Assembly: GCA_001899285.1 (NCBI GenBank)
Contig: MKWA01000015.1
Location: 294,919 to 358,918 of the forward strand
DNA: 64,000 bases
From: Rhizobiales bacterium 64-17
GTDB lineage: Bacteria > Pseudomonadota > Alphaproteobacteria > Rhizobiales > Xanthobacteraceae
Reading direction: 5' to 3'
Below, in pieces: positions 17,035 to 25,999 of this stretch (position 1 is its first letter; the number at the start of each line of letters is the position of its first letter). Below the pieces are notes generated by a model. It made no database searches and had not been told where the DNA came from. It worked only from the letters and a program-made list of their open reading frames with translations. The position numbers and the translations under genes are program-made.

Positions 17035-17661
17035 ATGCAAATCAATTCCGGATTGCGCTCGGTCCTGGCGTGGCCGCTGGTTTACCGGCTGCTCAACCGC
17101 GCTATCGGCAACGAAAAATTCCGGCGCTGGTTCATCGAGCGCATCGTCGCGGTGAAAAGCGGGCAGACGCTGGTCGATCTTGGCTGCGGTCCGGCGGATA
17201 TCCTCGCCGATCTCGACGCCGGTGTCCGTTATATCGGCCTCGACATCAGCGAAGCCTATATCGAGGCCGCGCGGCAGCGTCATGGCGAACGAGGGCTGTT
17301 CGTCGCCGGGACCGTGGAGAGCTGGCGGTGCGATCCGCGCCTCCATGCCGCCGATGTCGTGCTGGCCTATGGGCTGTTCCATCACGTCGACGACGACGAA
17401 ACGCTGGCGATCTTCCGGTTTGCGCGCGACGTGTTGCGGCCCGGCGGCCGGTTTGTATTTCTGGAGCCGTGTCTTCTCGTGTGGCAGGCGCGCCGGTCGG
17501 TGTTCATGATGGCGCAGGATCGGGGCCAGAACGTTCGCACCGAAGAGGCGTGGAAGCGGCTGATCCACGCCGTTTTCCCGGCCGCGACAACCAGCGTAGT
17601 GACCAACGCGAACCGGCTCGGCTACACCCACATCATTGCCGAATGCCGGAAAGATTCTTGA
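17035..17661 (+). CDS. Class I SAM-dependent methyltransferase
   Basis: A 208-residue protein with LVDLGCGPADILADL (motif I), YIGLDISEAYIEAA (motif II), ADVVLAYGLFHHVDDDET (motif IV) and VLRPGGRFVFLEPC (motif V), a clean methyltransferase_25/11 pattern. It is the first gene with the higher GC content of the rest of the window. Only three bases separate its stop from the following membrane protein, so the two are likely co-expressed. Substrate unknown. Confidence 0.8.
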   Translation: MQINSGLRSVLAWPLVYRLLNRAIGNEKFRRWFIERIVAVKSGQTLVDLGCGPADILADLDAGVRYIGLDISEAYIEAARQRHGERGLFVAGTVESWRCDPRLHAADVVLAYGLFHHVDDDETLAIFRFARDVLRPGGRFVFLEPCLLVWQARRSVFMMAQDRGQNVRTEEAWKRLIHAVFPAATTSVVTNANRLGYTHIIAECRKDS

Positions 17662-17664
17662 ATC

Positions 17665-19263
17665 ATGACCACGGGTGAGCCGATCGCAACGCCTGCAACG
17701 CCCGACGTCATCCCGCCGTCCGTCGGTTGGCGCACCGGTCTGTGGACATTGGCTGCGCTGATTGTCCTTGCAGTTTTCCTGCAGTGGGGGACGGGGCTCG
17801 CCAGCGACGATTACGTCCATATCTGGGAGGCGCTCGACTGGCGCTTCGCCGAGCACTGGTGGCCGAAGGAATATGCGTCGGTCCCCCTGCTTCACTACAC
17901 GCAAGGTCTGGTCTTTTTTCTGCTGGGCGACAGGCCGTGGGCCTATGATGTCGTCAAGGCACTTTACACGGCCGCGGCGATTTATGGCGTGAGCCGGTTC
18001 TTCGCGCTGTTTTGTTCGCCGAACCGGGCGCTGGTGTTCGCGTTCCTGTTCGTGTTCTTCCCGCTGCACGATTCGGCGGACTATTCGCTGACGATGTTCT
18101 ACATCCTCGAATCGTTCGCCTTTTATCTGTACGCCTATGCGCTCGGCGCGCGCGGCCGCTTCGGGCTTGCGGTGACGTTCGCATTGCTGGCTTCGTTTGC
18201 GAGCTACGGGTCGTCGCCGGTCGCGTTCGGGCTCGCGTTGCTGGCCTACCTGCAGCAGCAGCGCAAGCTCGCCTGGGCGATGATCGTGCCCAACCTGATC
18301 TACGTCGCCTACTATTTGATTTCGTCGCTGGTGTTCAGGGTGGGGACGCCGCGTCTGATCGGCGAGATGACGATCCCGGCGCTGGTGAAGGGTTTCATCC
18401 TGGAGATCGTGACCTTCGCCGACGCCACGTTCGGACCGTCAGCGTTTGCCAAATTCTTCTATTCCATCACCGCGCTCGATGCGCTCGGCATCGTCGTCGC
18501 GGTGGTCGCATCCATCGGTGCGCTCGTTTGCCTCGTGAGGGAGCCGCGCGTCCCACCCGCGCCGGCAACGACACGTCATTTGCTGTTGGCGGGCTGCGTC
18601 ATCGCCGTGTTGTCGTTCGGCATGTTCAGCCTGACCGGACTCTATCCGTTCATCGCCTTCAATCTGGGCGACCGGATCATGGTCTACGGCAGCTTCCTGC
18701 TGGTCTGCGCGCTGGCGACGCTGCGCCTGCCGCGCGTTGTCGAACAAGCGGCGGTCGTGGTGACGATGCTCGCGATCGTCGGCATCTCGGCGCATTGGAA
18801 GGACTGGAACCGCGAGATCGAGCGGGTCGCCGCGAATATCCGCGCCAGCCAGACATTGCGCGCGGTGCCGCCGGGGACGATGGTGTTTGTGTCGCACGAT
18901 CAGTTCAGCCGGCTCGGCCCGTTCGCGCATATCGAACTGTTCAATCCGACCTATGTCGTCCGGGCGTTCTTCAATTTGCAGATGCGGCCGGCGCCGTTCG
19001 ATGCGGTGTCGTTCAATCGGCGCTATGAACTGCAGAACGGCAGCCTGCGCGACATGAAATTCGGTGACAGCCTTCCGGTCGGGCAGACGATCTGGCTCTA
19101 CAACGCAAGGGACAACACGCTGGAGCAAATTCCGGCCACGGATATTCCGGCCAGGCTGCGCGCTCTGCCGGACGAGAACCGGCACTGGGTGCAGATGATC
19201 GAGAGCCCCTGGATCAAGGATCTGATGAGCCGCATCGTCCCGCGGCTGCGTTACGCTTTCTAG
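17665..19263 (+). CDS. Polytopic membrane protein, GT-C-like glycosyltransferase candidate
   Basis: A 532-residue protein with about ten hydrophobic segments. The first (residues 25-42) is followed by LASDDYVHI with Asp48-Asp49, the position and kind of acidic pair that forms the active site in the first outer loop of GT-C enzymes (mannosyl- and arabinosyltransferase types using polyprenyl-phosphate sugars). The last 150 residues form a soluble, outward-facing domain. A named family could not be assigned. A GT-C role fits the setting of glycosyltransferases and a DPM-like GT2 at 21547 that could supply a lipid-linked donor. It ends three bases before a convergent gene. Confidence 0.6.
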   Translation: MTTGEPIATPATPDVIPPSVGWRTGLWTLAALIVLAVFLQWGTGLASDDYVHIWEALDWRFAEHWWPKEYASVPLLHYTQGLVFFLLGDRPWAYDVVKALYTAAAIYGVSRFFALFCSPNRALVFAFLFVFFPLHDSADYSLTMFYILESFAFYLYAYALGARGRFGLAVTFALLASFASYGSSPVAFGLALLAYLQQQRKLAWAMIVPNLIYVAYYLISSLVFRVGTPRLIGEMTIPALVKGFILEIVTFADATFGPSAFAKFFYSITALDALGIVVAVVASIGALVCLVREPRVPPAPATTRHLLLAGCVIAVLSFGMFSLTGLYPFIAFNLGDRIMVYGSFLLVCALATLRLPRVVEQAAVVVTMLAIVGISAHWKDWNREIERVAANIRASQTLRAVPPGTMVFVSHDQFSRLGPFAHIELFNPTYVVRAFFNLQMRPAPFDAVSFNRRYELQNGSLRDMKFGDSLPVGQTIWLYNARDNTLEQIPATDIPARLRALPDENRHWVQMIESPWIKDLMSRIVPRLRYAF

Positions 19264-19266
19264 ATG

Positions 19267-20367
19267 TCAGCGCGACCAGAACGACTTGATGGCGTTCGCG
19301 ACGGTCTCGACGTCCGCTGCGCTCAGATGTTCGCCCATCGGAATGCTGAGAAGCTGGTCGTGCAGCGCGTCCGAAGCGGTGTGTTGCCCGAGACCGCGAT
19401 AGGCGGCGAGCGCGGGCAGGGCGATCGGATAGTGAATGCCGGTCTGGATGCCCTTGGCGCTCAGATGGGCCGCGAGGGCATCGCGCTGTTTCGTGCGCAC
19501 GACATAGAGATGAAAGACATGCCGCGCCCAGTCGCGCGTTTGCGGCAACACAAGATCGCCGACTCCCGCCAGCACTTTCTGATAGGCGGCGGCAGTGGCG
19601 ATGCGCCGCGTGGTCCAGGCGTCGAGATGCCGGAGCTTCACATTGAGGATCGCCGCCTGCAGGCCGTCGAGCCGCGAATTGCGGCCCTCGAACTCATGAT
19701 CGTATTTGGCCTTCCGGCCGTGATTGGCGATCATTCGCGCGCGTTCCGCGAGCGCCGCATCCTGGGTGACGATGGCGCCGCCGTCGCCATAGGCACCGAG
19801 ATTCTTGCCGGGGTAGAAGCTGAAACAGCCGATGTCGCCGAGCGTGCCGACGCGCCGGCCGCGAACCTCGGCGCCGTGCGCCTGCGCGCTGTCCTCGATC
19901 ACCCGCAGTCCGAATTCCCGGGCGAGCGCGTTGACCGCCGTCATGTCGCAGGGGTGGCCGTAGAGATGCACGACAATCAGCGCCGAGGTCTTCGGCGTGA
20001 TCAGCCGGCGCGCTTCGGCGAGGTCCAGCAGATAGGTTTCGGGATCGGCGGCACAGAAAACGACCTTGAGGCCGCTCCGCGTGACCGATTCGCTGGTGGC
20101 GATGAAGCTGTTCGCCGGAACCATGACTTCGCTGCCGGGCGGCAGGGCGAGGGCTTCGAGCGCGATCTCGATGGCGTCGGTGCCGTTGCCGACGCCGATG
20201 CAATGCGCCGCGCCGAGATAGCGCGCGAAGTTCTCTTCAAATGCCTTGGGGTGCGGCCCGCCGATAAAGGCGGCTGCGCCGATCACCTCGGCGATGGCGG
20301 CATCGATCTCGGGCTTGATCTGCCGGTATTGCGCCGGCAGGTCGAGAAACTTCACGGTTGTGGTCAT
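19267..20367 (-). CDS. DegT/DnrJ/EryC1 family sugar aminotransferase
   Basis: A 366-residue PLP enzyme on the minus strand. Lys188 in SFYPGKNLGAYGDGGA forms the internal aldimine, Asp159 in VIEDSAQAHGA holds the pyridine nitrogen, and NGTDAIEIAL binds the phosphate. Length and motifs match WbpE/QdtB-like enzymes that aminate a keto sugar nucleotide using glutamate. It is transcribed away from the epimerase cluster that starts at 20582, leaving a 214-base divergent intergenic region. The exact ketosugar is unknown. Confidence 0.9.
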   Translation of the reverse strand: MTTTVKFLDLPAQYRQIKPEIDAAIAEVIGAAAFIGGPHPKAFEENFARYLGAAHCIGVGNGTDAIEIALEALALPPGSEVMVPANSFIATSESVTRSGLKVVFCAADPETYLLDLAEARRLITPKTSALIVVHLYGHPCDMTAVNALAREFGLRVIEDSAQAHGAEVRGRRVGTLGDIGCFSFYPGKNLGAYGDGGAIVTQDAALAERARMIANHGRKAKYDHEFEGRNSRLDGLQAAILNVKLRHLDAWTTRRIATAAAYQKVLAGVGDLVLPQTRDWARHVFHLYVVRTKQRDALAAHLSAKGIQTGIHYPIALPALAAYRGLGQHTASDALHDQLLSIPMGEHLSAADVETVANAIKSFWSR

Positions 20368-20581
20368 GGAAGGGGCAAAAGGCCGGGCGTGCGCTTCAAG
20401 GATGGGCGCTTGGACCGCTGGCCCCGGCGCGTGGCGGCATGATCGTCAATTTTTGCCTCGGCAGCAAGCGTAGTCGACAGGTCGGGGCGGTCGCGTTAAA
20501 TGATCCGCGCTCGCGCGCTTATCGGCCCGGTCGTCGCCGGGCCGCCTCAGGTTGCGTCGCTTCAGGTCACTTGGACATCTC

Positions 20582-21547
20582 ATGTCGGAAAACGTCTTTC
20601 TGACCGGCGGCGCCGGTTTCATTGGCACCGCGCTGGCGCGCCACTTTCTGGACCGCGGCGACCGGGTGACGATCTTCGACGTTTATGTGCGCGACGCGAT
20701 GCACTATTTCCCCGAGATTGCGGCGCATCCGAATCTGCGGCGGATCAAGGGGGATGTGCGCGATCTCGCCGCCCTCAAGGAAGCCGTGGGGGATGCGACA
20801 CTGGTGTTCCATCTCGCGGCTATCGCCGGCGTCAGCAAATATTTCCGCATCCCCGCCGAGGTGATGGAGATCAACGTCCTCGGCACGTACAACGTCCTCG
20901 AGGCGATTAAGGACAATCGCAACGTCCGGGCGTTCTTCGATTTCTCCACCAGCGAAATCTACGGCAGCAACTGCTTCGGCGCCCGCGAGGACGGCGACGT
21001 GAAGATGGAGAACATCTTCGCCAAGCGCTGGACCTATGCGACCTCGAAAATGGCCTCCGAGAAATTCGGCATGGCCTATTACTGGCAATATGGCGTGCCG
21101 TTCGTCGGCGTGCGGCCGTTCAATGTCTACGGACCGGGCCAGGTCGGCGAGGGCGTGATCAGCTATTTCCTCAATGCCTGTCTGAAGCAGGAAACGATCA
21201 AGATCACCGGCGACGGGTCGCAATGCCGGACGTACTGCTATGTCGATGATTTCGTCGACGGCATCCGGGTGCTGGTCGACAATGTCGACAAGGCGATTGG
21301 CACGTCGTTCAATATCGGCCGTTCGACCGAAATGTATTCGGTGCTGAGTCTCGCCCAGTTGGTGCAGGACATCGCCGGCGTGCCGCAGTCGGTGGAGTAC
21401 GTGCAGCATGCCGGCGACGACGTGATGGTGCGCTCGCCCTCGGTCGCGAAGCTCATCGCGCTCGGCTACAAGCCGAAGGTCGATTTGCGAGAGGGCCTCA
21501 CGCGCACGCTCGACTGGTACCGGACCCATCAGGTGACTCTCGACTGA
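20582..21547 (+). CDS. NAD-dependent epimerase/dehydratase
   Basis: A 321-residue extended SDR. TGGAGFIGTALARHF is the NAD loop, FDFSTSEIYG carries Ser/Thr, and TYATSKMASEKFG gives the Tyr-x3-Lys catalytic pair. VRPFNVYGPGQ and a later YCYVDDFVDGI match nucleotide-sugar epimerases and dehydratases. ATG 20582 is preferred over an upstream TTG at 20552. It overlaps the GT2 gene by one base (TGATG). Whether it acts as epimerase or 4,6-dehydratase is not decidable here. If a dehydratase, it would provide the keto sugar for the aminotransferase at 22491. Confidence 0.83.
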   Translation: MSENVFLTGGAGFIGTALARHFLDRGDRVTIFDVYVRDAMHYFPEIAAHPNLRRIKGDVRDLAALKEAVGDATLVFHLAAIAGVSKYFRIPAEVMEINVLGTYNVLEAIKDNRNVRAFFDFSTSEIYGSNCFGAREDGDVKMENIFAKRWTYATSKMASEKFGMAYYWQYGVPFVGVRPFNVYGPGQVGEGVISYFLNACLKQETIKITGDGSQCRTYCYVDDFVDGIRVLVDNVDKAIGTSFNIGRSTEMYSVLSLAQLVQDIAGVPQSVEYVQHAGDDVMVRSPSVAKLIALGYKPKVDLREGLTRTLDWYRTHQVTLD

Positions 21548-22494
21548 TGAAGCTGTCGCTCATCATCCCTGCCTTCAACGAGGAGGCGTGTCTGCCGCAG
21601 CTCATCGAGCGGCTGGACCAGTGCCTCGTGTCCTCGCTGGCTGGCCACGAGGTCGAGGTGATCGTCGTCGACGATCACTCGCGCGATGCGACGCCGGCGC
21701 TGCTGGCCGACTATGCGGCCACGCGTCCGTGGTTGCGTTATATCCGTCTGCTGCGCAATTCGGGTAGCCATGTCGCGATCTTTGCCGGCCTGAGCGTATG
21801 CCGGGGCGACGCCGCCTACATCATGGGCGCCGACTTGCAGGATCCGCCCGAGGTCATCCCACAGTTCATCGCCGAACTGTCGCGTGGCCACAAGATTGTG
21901 CTTGGCGAACGCGAGAAGCGCGACGATCCTTGGCAGAAGACGCTGCCGTCGCTCGCCTTCAATTATTTCATGAGCCGCTTCGTGCTCGATAATTTTCCGG
22001 TGCGCGGCGGCGATGTGTTCATGCTGGACCGCGACATCATCGACGCGGTGCTCCAGTGCAACGAAAAGAACGTCAATATTTTCGTGCTGATGCTGTCGCT
22101 GTGCAGCGATGTCGGCACCGTCAGCTATCATCGGCGTGAGCGGGTCGCCGGGCAGAGCAAGTGGAATTTGCGCAAGCTCGCCAAGCTCGCGTTCGATAGC
22201 GTCATCACCGTCGGCTATCTGCCGCTGAAGGCGATCCTGTATCTGGGGCTCGGCACGTTCTGCCTGTCGGTGTTGATCCTGATCTATCTGGTCGCGATCC
22301 ACCTGTTCGGATTTGTCACCGTGCCGGGCTGGACCTCGGTGCTGGCGCTGATCTCGCTGTTCGGCGGTCTCAACATGGTGGCGATCGCCATCGTCGGCGA
22401 ATATCTCTGGCGCAATTTCGATCAGACGCGTCAGCGGCCGATTTTCATCATCGAACGGCAAAGCCCGGACCGGGCGACGGACAGCAAGCCGTGA
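21547..22494 (+). CDS. Family 2 glycosyltransferase, polyprenyl-phosphate type (GtrB/DPM1-like)
   Basis: A 315-residue GT2 with LSLIIPAFNEEACLPQL, VIVVDDHSRDATPALL and IMGADLQDPPEVIPQF (the DxD region) followed by two C-terminal membrane helices (about residues 225-255 and 265-290). This is the architecture of enzymes such as GtrB and ArnC that load a sugar onto undecaprenyl phosphate. The Arg/Gly-rich RRERVAGQSKWN motif before the helices is typical. The gene is overlapped by both neighbours. A partner GT-C that uses the lipid-linked sugar might be the protein at 17665. Confidence 0.88.
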   Translation: MKLSLIIPAFNEEACLPQLIERLDQCLVSSLAGHEVEVIVVDDHSRDATPALLADYAATRPWLRYIRLLRNSGSHVAIFAGLSVCRGDAAYIMGADLQDPPEVIPQFIAELSRGHKIVLGEREKRDDPWQKTLPSLAFNYFMSRFVLDNFPVRGGDVFMLDRDIIDAVLQCNEKNVNIFVLMLSLCSDVGTVSYHRRERVAGQSKWNLRKLAKLAFDSVITVGYLPLKAILYLGLGTFCLSVLILIYLVAIHLFGFVTVPGWTSVLALISLFGGLNMVAIAIVGEYLWRNFDQTRQRPIFIIERQSPDRATDSKP

Positions 22495-23708
22495 CCGCGC
22501 CCGCGATCCCGATCATGCGTCCTTGGCTCGGCGAAGCCGAAGCCGATGCCGCCCGTGACGTCATCCTGTCCGGTTGGGTGATGCAGGGGCCGAAGGTCGG
22601 TGCGTTCGAGCGGGCGTTCGCGGATTACGTCGGCGCGCCGCACGCCTGCGCGGTGTCGAGCGGAACCACGGCGCTGATCGTCGCGCTGCAGGCCGTCGGT
22701 GTGAAGCCTGGTGACGTGGTGCTCACCGTGTCGCACAGCTTCATCGCCACCGCGAACGTCGTGCGCCTGTGCGGCGCCGAGCCGGTGTTCGTCGATATCG
22801 AGCGGGACGGCTACAACATCGATCCCGTCGCGCTCGAAGATATTTTGACGACGCGCTGCCGCCGCGATGGCGATGCTCTCATTTACAATGACACCGAGCG
22901 GTTGCTGGCGCTTCCGGAATCGCCGCTGCGCCATACCAAGGCGCCGATCGGCCGGGTCGCGGCGATCCTCGCCGTCCATCAGATGGGATTTCCCTGCGAT
23001 ATCGACGCCGTCGCTGCCATCGCCAAACGGCACGGTTTGCCGTGGGTCGAGGATGCCGCCTGCGCCATCGGCAGCGAATGGCGGCAGCGCCGCATCGGTG
23101 CGCCGGTGAGTGACGCGGCGTGCTTCAGCTTTCATCCGCGCAAGCTGCTCACCACCGGCGACGGCGGCATGGTGACGACTGCGTCCGCCGCCGTCGATGC
23201 CGTGTGCCGGGACTTGCGCCAGCACGCGATCAAGCCGCCGGCCGCGGGCGAACTGTTCGAGAGCTATACGCGCACGGCGACCAATTACCGGCTGACGGAT
23301 ATCCAGGCCGCCATCGGCCTCGAACAGCTCAAGCGCGTTCCGGCCATGGTGGAGCGCCGCCGGGCGCTGGTCGCGCGGTATCGCGAGCTGCTGCACTCCA
23401 ACGCCGCATTCCGGATTCTGCCGGAGCATCCCGGCGGCGTCGGCAACTGGCAGAGCCTGCCGCTCGATCTCGGGCCGTCCGGATTATCGGCAAAAGACGT
23501 GATCCGGGCGCTGGCGGCGGAAAATATCGCCTCGAAACCCGGCATCATGAACGCGCATCAGGAAGCGCCGTATCGCGGCCTCTGGCATCTGCCGGAAAGC
23601 GAGCGCCGGCGCGACCGTACGGTGCTGCTGCCGCTCTATCACGATCTCGCCGATGCCGATATCGTGCGCATCGCGACGCTGCTGAACCGTCTGGCGCACC
23701 ATGGCTGA
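22491..23708 (+). CDS. DegT/DnrJ/EryC1 family sugar aminotransferase
   Basis: A 405-residue PLP aminotransferase starting at GTG 22491. Lys218 in CFSFHPRKLLTTGDGG is the PLP lysine and WVEDAACAIGS gives the Asp. Relative to the enzyme at 19267 it carries an insert of about 30 residues around 120-150. The next gene, overlapping by eight bases, is a PglD/NeuD-like acetyltransferase, so the pair resembles PglE/PglD: amination of a 4-keto sugar nucleotide followed by N-acetylation. The substrate is inferred from this context only. Confidence 0.9.
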   Translation: MTAPAIPIMRPWLGEAEADAARDVILSGWVMQGPKVGAFERAFADYVGAPHACAVSSGTTALIVALQAVGVKPGDVVLTVSHSFIATANVVRLCGAEPVFVDIERDGYNIDPVALEDILTTRCRRDGDALIYNDTERLLALPESPLRHTKAPIGRVAAILAVHQMGFPCDIDAVAAIAKRHGLPWVEDAACAIGSEWRQRRIGAPVSDAACFSFHPRKLLTTGDGGMVTTASAAVDAVCRDLRQHAIKPPAAGELFESYTRTATNYRLTDIQAAIGLEQLKRVPAMVERRRALVARYRELLHSNAAFRILPEHPGGVGNWQSLPLDLGPSGLSAKDVIRALAAENIASKPGIMNAHQEAPYRGLWHLPESERRRDRTVLLPLYHDLADADIVRIATLLNRLAHHG

Positions 23709-24357
23709 CGATCTGATCCTGTTTCCATTCGGCGGCAACAGTCGCGAGGCGGCGGTTGCGGTCGAAGCCTTGAACGCCGTTGCGCCACGTTACCGCATTC
23801 TCGGATTTCTCGACGACAATCACGCGGCGTTGCGCAGTTCAAGCTACCCATTGCTCGGCGGAAGCGAATTGTGGGCGTCGTATCGCGGCAAGGCGCGCCT
23901 GCTGGCGGTGCCGGGCAGCCCGACATCGTTCCGGTCGCGCGCTTCCGTCATCGGCCGGTTCCAACTCGACGCGTCACAATCGGTGACGATCGTCGACCCT
24001 TCGGTGCGGTTCGCTGCCTCGGCCGCCCTCGGTTTCAACACCGTGGTGATGGCAGGCTGCTTCGTCAGTGCGCAGGCCCGCCTCGGCGATCATTGCGTGA
24101 TCCTGCCGAACACGGTGGTCTCGCACGATGCGAAACTCGGCGATCATGTTTTGGTCGGCTCGAATGTCTCGATCTCCGGCGGGGTGGAGATCGGCGAAAA
24201 TTGCTATGTGGGCTCCGGCGCGCGGCTGAAGGAAGGCGTGCGTGTCGGGCGGGGTGCCCTGATCGGCATCGGCGCGGTGGTCATCCGCGACGTGCCGGCC
24301 GGTGCGGTCGTCGCTGGTGTGCCGGCGCGGGTTATTGGAGAAAGTGACGCATGCTGA
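23701..24357 (+). CDS. PglD/NeuD-type sugar acyltransferase
   Basis: A 218-residue protein with an N-terminal Rossmann-like domain (about 1-80, FGGNSREAAVAVEAL and YRILGFLDDN) and a C-terminal left-handed beta helix with hexapeptide repeats (FNTVVMAGCFVSAQARLGDHCVILPNTVVSHDAKLGDHV, quoted in part). His in VVSHDAKLGDH is the expected catalytic base. These enzymes N-acetylate an amino sugar nucleotide made by the partner aminotransferase directly upstream. A final GVPARVIG caps the helix. It overlaps the next gene by seven bases. Confidence 0.82.
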   Translation: MADDLILFPFGGNSREAAVAVEALNAVAPRYRILGFLDDNHAALRSSSYPLLGGSELWASYRGKARLLAVPGSPTSFRSRASVIGRFQLDASQSVTIVDPSVRFAASAALGFNTVVMAGCFVSAQARLGDHCVILPNTVVSHDAKLGDHVLVGSNVSISGGVEIGENCYVGSGARLKEGVRVGRGALIGIGAVVIRDVPAGAVVAGVPARVIGESDAC

Positions 24358-25409
24358 AATTCGCGCTGATTGGATGCGGACGGATCGCCAAGCGGCATGC
24401 CGAACTGCTCGGGCTCGGCCAGATCGCCGGCGCGCGGCTCGTCGCGGTCTGCGACGAGAGCGAGGAGCGTGCGCGCGCGTTCGGCGAGCGGTTCAAGGTG
24501 CCGTCGTATGGCGACATGCACGCGATGATGCGCGCGGAAGACATCGACGTTGTCTGCATTCTCACGCCGAGCGGGCTGCACGCGCAGCATCTGCTGGCGG
24601 TCGCGCCTTACAAGAAGCACGTCGTCGTCGAGAAGCCGATGGCGCTGACGCTCGACGATGCCGACGCGATGATCCAGGCATGCGACGAGAACGGCATCCG
24701 CCTGTTCGTCGTCAAGCAGAACCGGTTCAACGTGCCGGTGCAGAAGTTGTGGGAGGCGCGTTCGGCCGGGCGGTTCGGCAAGCTGGTGCTCGGTACGGTG
24801 CGGGTGCGCTGGTGCCGCACCCAGGCTTACTACGATCAGGATCCCTGGCGCGGCACCTGGGCGCTGGACGGTGGCGTGCTCGCCAATCAGGCGAGCCACC
24901 ACGTCGATCTGCTGGAATGGATGATGGGCGATGTCGACAGCGTCTTTGCCAAGGCGAAGACCGCGCTGGTCAATATCGAGGCGGAAGACACCGCCGTGGT
25001 CGTTCTGAACTTTGCTAACGGTGCGCTCGGCATCATCGAGGCGACGACCGCCGTTCGGCCCAAGGATCTGGAAGGCTCCATCTCCGTGCTCGGCGAAAAG
25101 GGGACGGTGGAGATCGGCGGTTTCGCCGTGAACAAGATGAAGGTGTGGAATTTCACCGACGCGCTGCCCGGTGACGCCGAGGTGATGGACAAATTCTCGG
25201 TCAACCCGCCGAACGTCTACGGCTTCGGCCATCAGGCCTATTACGAGAATGTGGTCGACTGCATCAACAACGACAAGCAGCATCTGGTCGACGGTCTGGA
25301 AGGCCGGCGCAGCCTCGAATTGATTTCCGCGATCTATGAATCGATCGAGACGGGGCGTGAGGTGCGCCTGCGCTTCAAGCCGGACCGCAGCCGGCTCGGC
25401 ACGCGATGA
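24351..25409 (+). CDS. Gfo/Idh/MocA family sugar-nucleotide oxidoreductase (WbpB-like)
   Basis: A 352-residue NAD-dependent oxidoreductase. FALIGCGRIAKRHAELL is the Rossmann loop and VVVEKPMALT the conserved EKP active-site loop with Lys. WALDGGVLANQASHHVDLLEWMMG contains the second-domain catalytic His. WbpB-like enzymes oxidise C3 of UDP-GlcNAcA so that a WbpE-like aminotransferase can aminate it. ATG 24351 has GGAG at 24337-24340. The following gene is a WbpD-like acyltransferase, which strengthens the Wbp reading. A second family member is at 35129. Confidence 0.86.
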   Translation: MLKFALIGCGRIAKRHAELLGLGQIAGARLVAVCDESEERARAFGERFKVPSYGDMHAMMRAEDIDVVCILTPSGLHAQHLLAVAPYKKHVVVEKPMALTLDDADAMIQACDENGIRLFVVKQNRFNVPVQKLWEARSAGRFGKLVLGTVRVRWCRTQAYYDQDPWRGTWALDGGVLANQASHHVDLLEWMMGDVDSVFAKAKTALVNIEAEDTAVVVLNFANGALGIIEATTAVRPKDLEGSISVLGEKGTVEIGGFAVNKMKVWNFTDALPGDAEVMDKFSVNPPNVYGFGHQAYYENVVDCINNDKQHLVDGLEGRRSLELISAIYESIETGREVRLRFKPDRSRLGTR

Positions 25410-25999
25410 TCGCCGCGACCGCCATCGTTCACGCTAACGTGCGGCTCGGCCGCAACGTGACGATCGAGGATTTCTGCATCATCGGCGCGCCGTTTGCCGG
25501 CGGCGAGGGCGCGGAAACGGTGATCGGCGACGATGCGGTGATCCGGTCGCATACGGTGATCTATGCGGGTAACAAGATCGGGCGGAATTTCACCACCGGC
25601 AACAAGGCCAATATCCGCGAGTTGAACGTGATCGGCGATGACGTCAGCATCGGTACGATGTCGATCGTCGAGCATCACGTGGTGATCGAGGATCGTGTGC
25701 GCATTCACAGCGCCGCCTTCGTGCCGGAATACAGCGTGCTCAAGCGTGGATGCTGGATCGGGCCGGGCACGGTCATCACCAATGCCCGCTTCCCCTTGCA
25801 TCCCGATGCCAAGAAGACGCTGCAGGGCGCGACCATCGAGGAAGACGCCAAGGTCGGCGCCAGTTGCACTTTGCTGCCGGGTGTCACGATCGGGCGTGGT
25901 GCGCTGGTCGGCGCGGGCAGCCTCGTGTCGCATGACGTCCCCGCCGGACAGATCGCCTTCGGCCGCCCGGCGCAGGCGAAGCGCAAGATCGATTATTGA
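25406..25999 (+). CDS. WbpD-like left-handed beta-helix N-acetyltransferase
   Basis: A 197-residue protein made almost entirely of hexapeptide repeats (VHANVRLGRNVTIEDFCIIG, VIGDDAVIRSHTVIYAGN, SIGTMSIVEHHVVIEDRV, CTLLPGVTIGRGALVGAGSLV, quoted in fragments). The fold and length match WbpD/WlbB, which acetylates the 3-amino group of UDP-GlcNAc3NA. It overlaps the Gfo/Idh gene by four bases (ATGA), and the next aminotransferase-like gene begins at a TTG across its stop, so it is tightly coupled. Confidence 0.82.
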   Translation: MIAATAIVHANVRLGRNVTIEDFCIIGAPFAGGEGAETVIGDDAVIRSHTVIYAGNKIGRNFTTGNKANIRELNVIGDDVSIGTMSIVEHHVVIEDRVRIHSAAFVPEYSVLKRGCWIGPGTVITNARFPLHPDAKKTLQGATIEEDAKVGASCTLLPGVTIGRGALVGAGSLVSHDVPAGQIAFGRPAQAKRKIDY

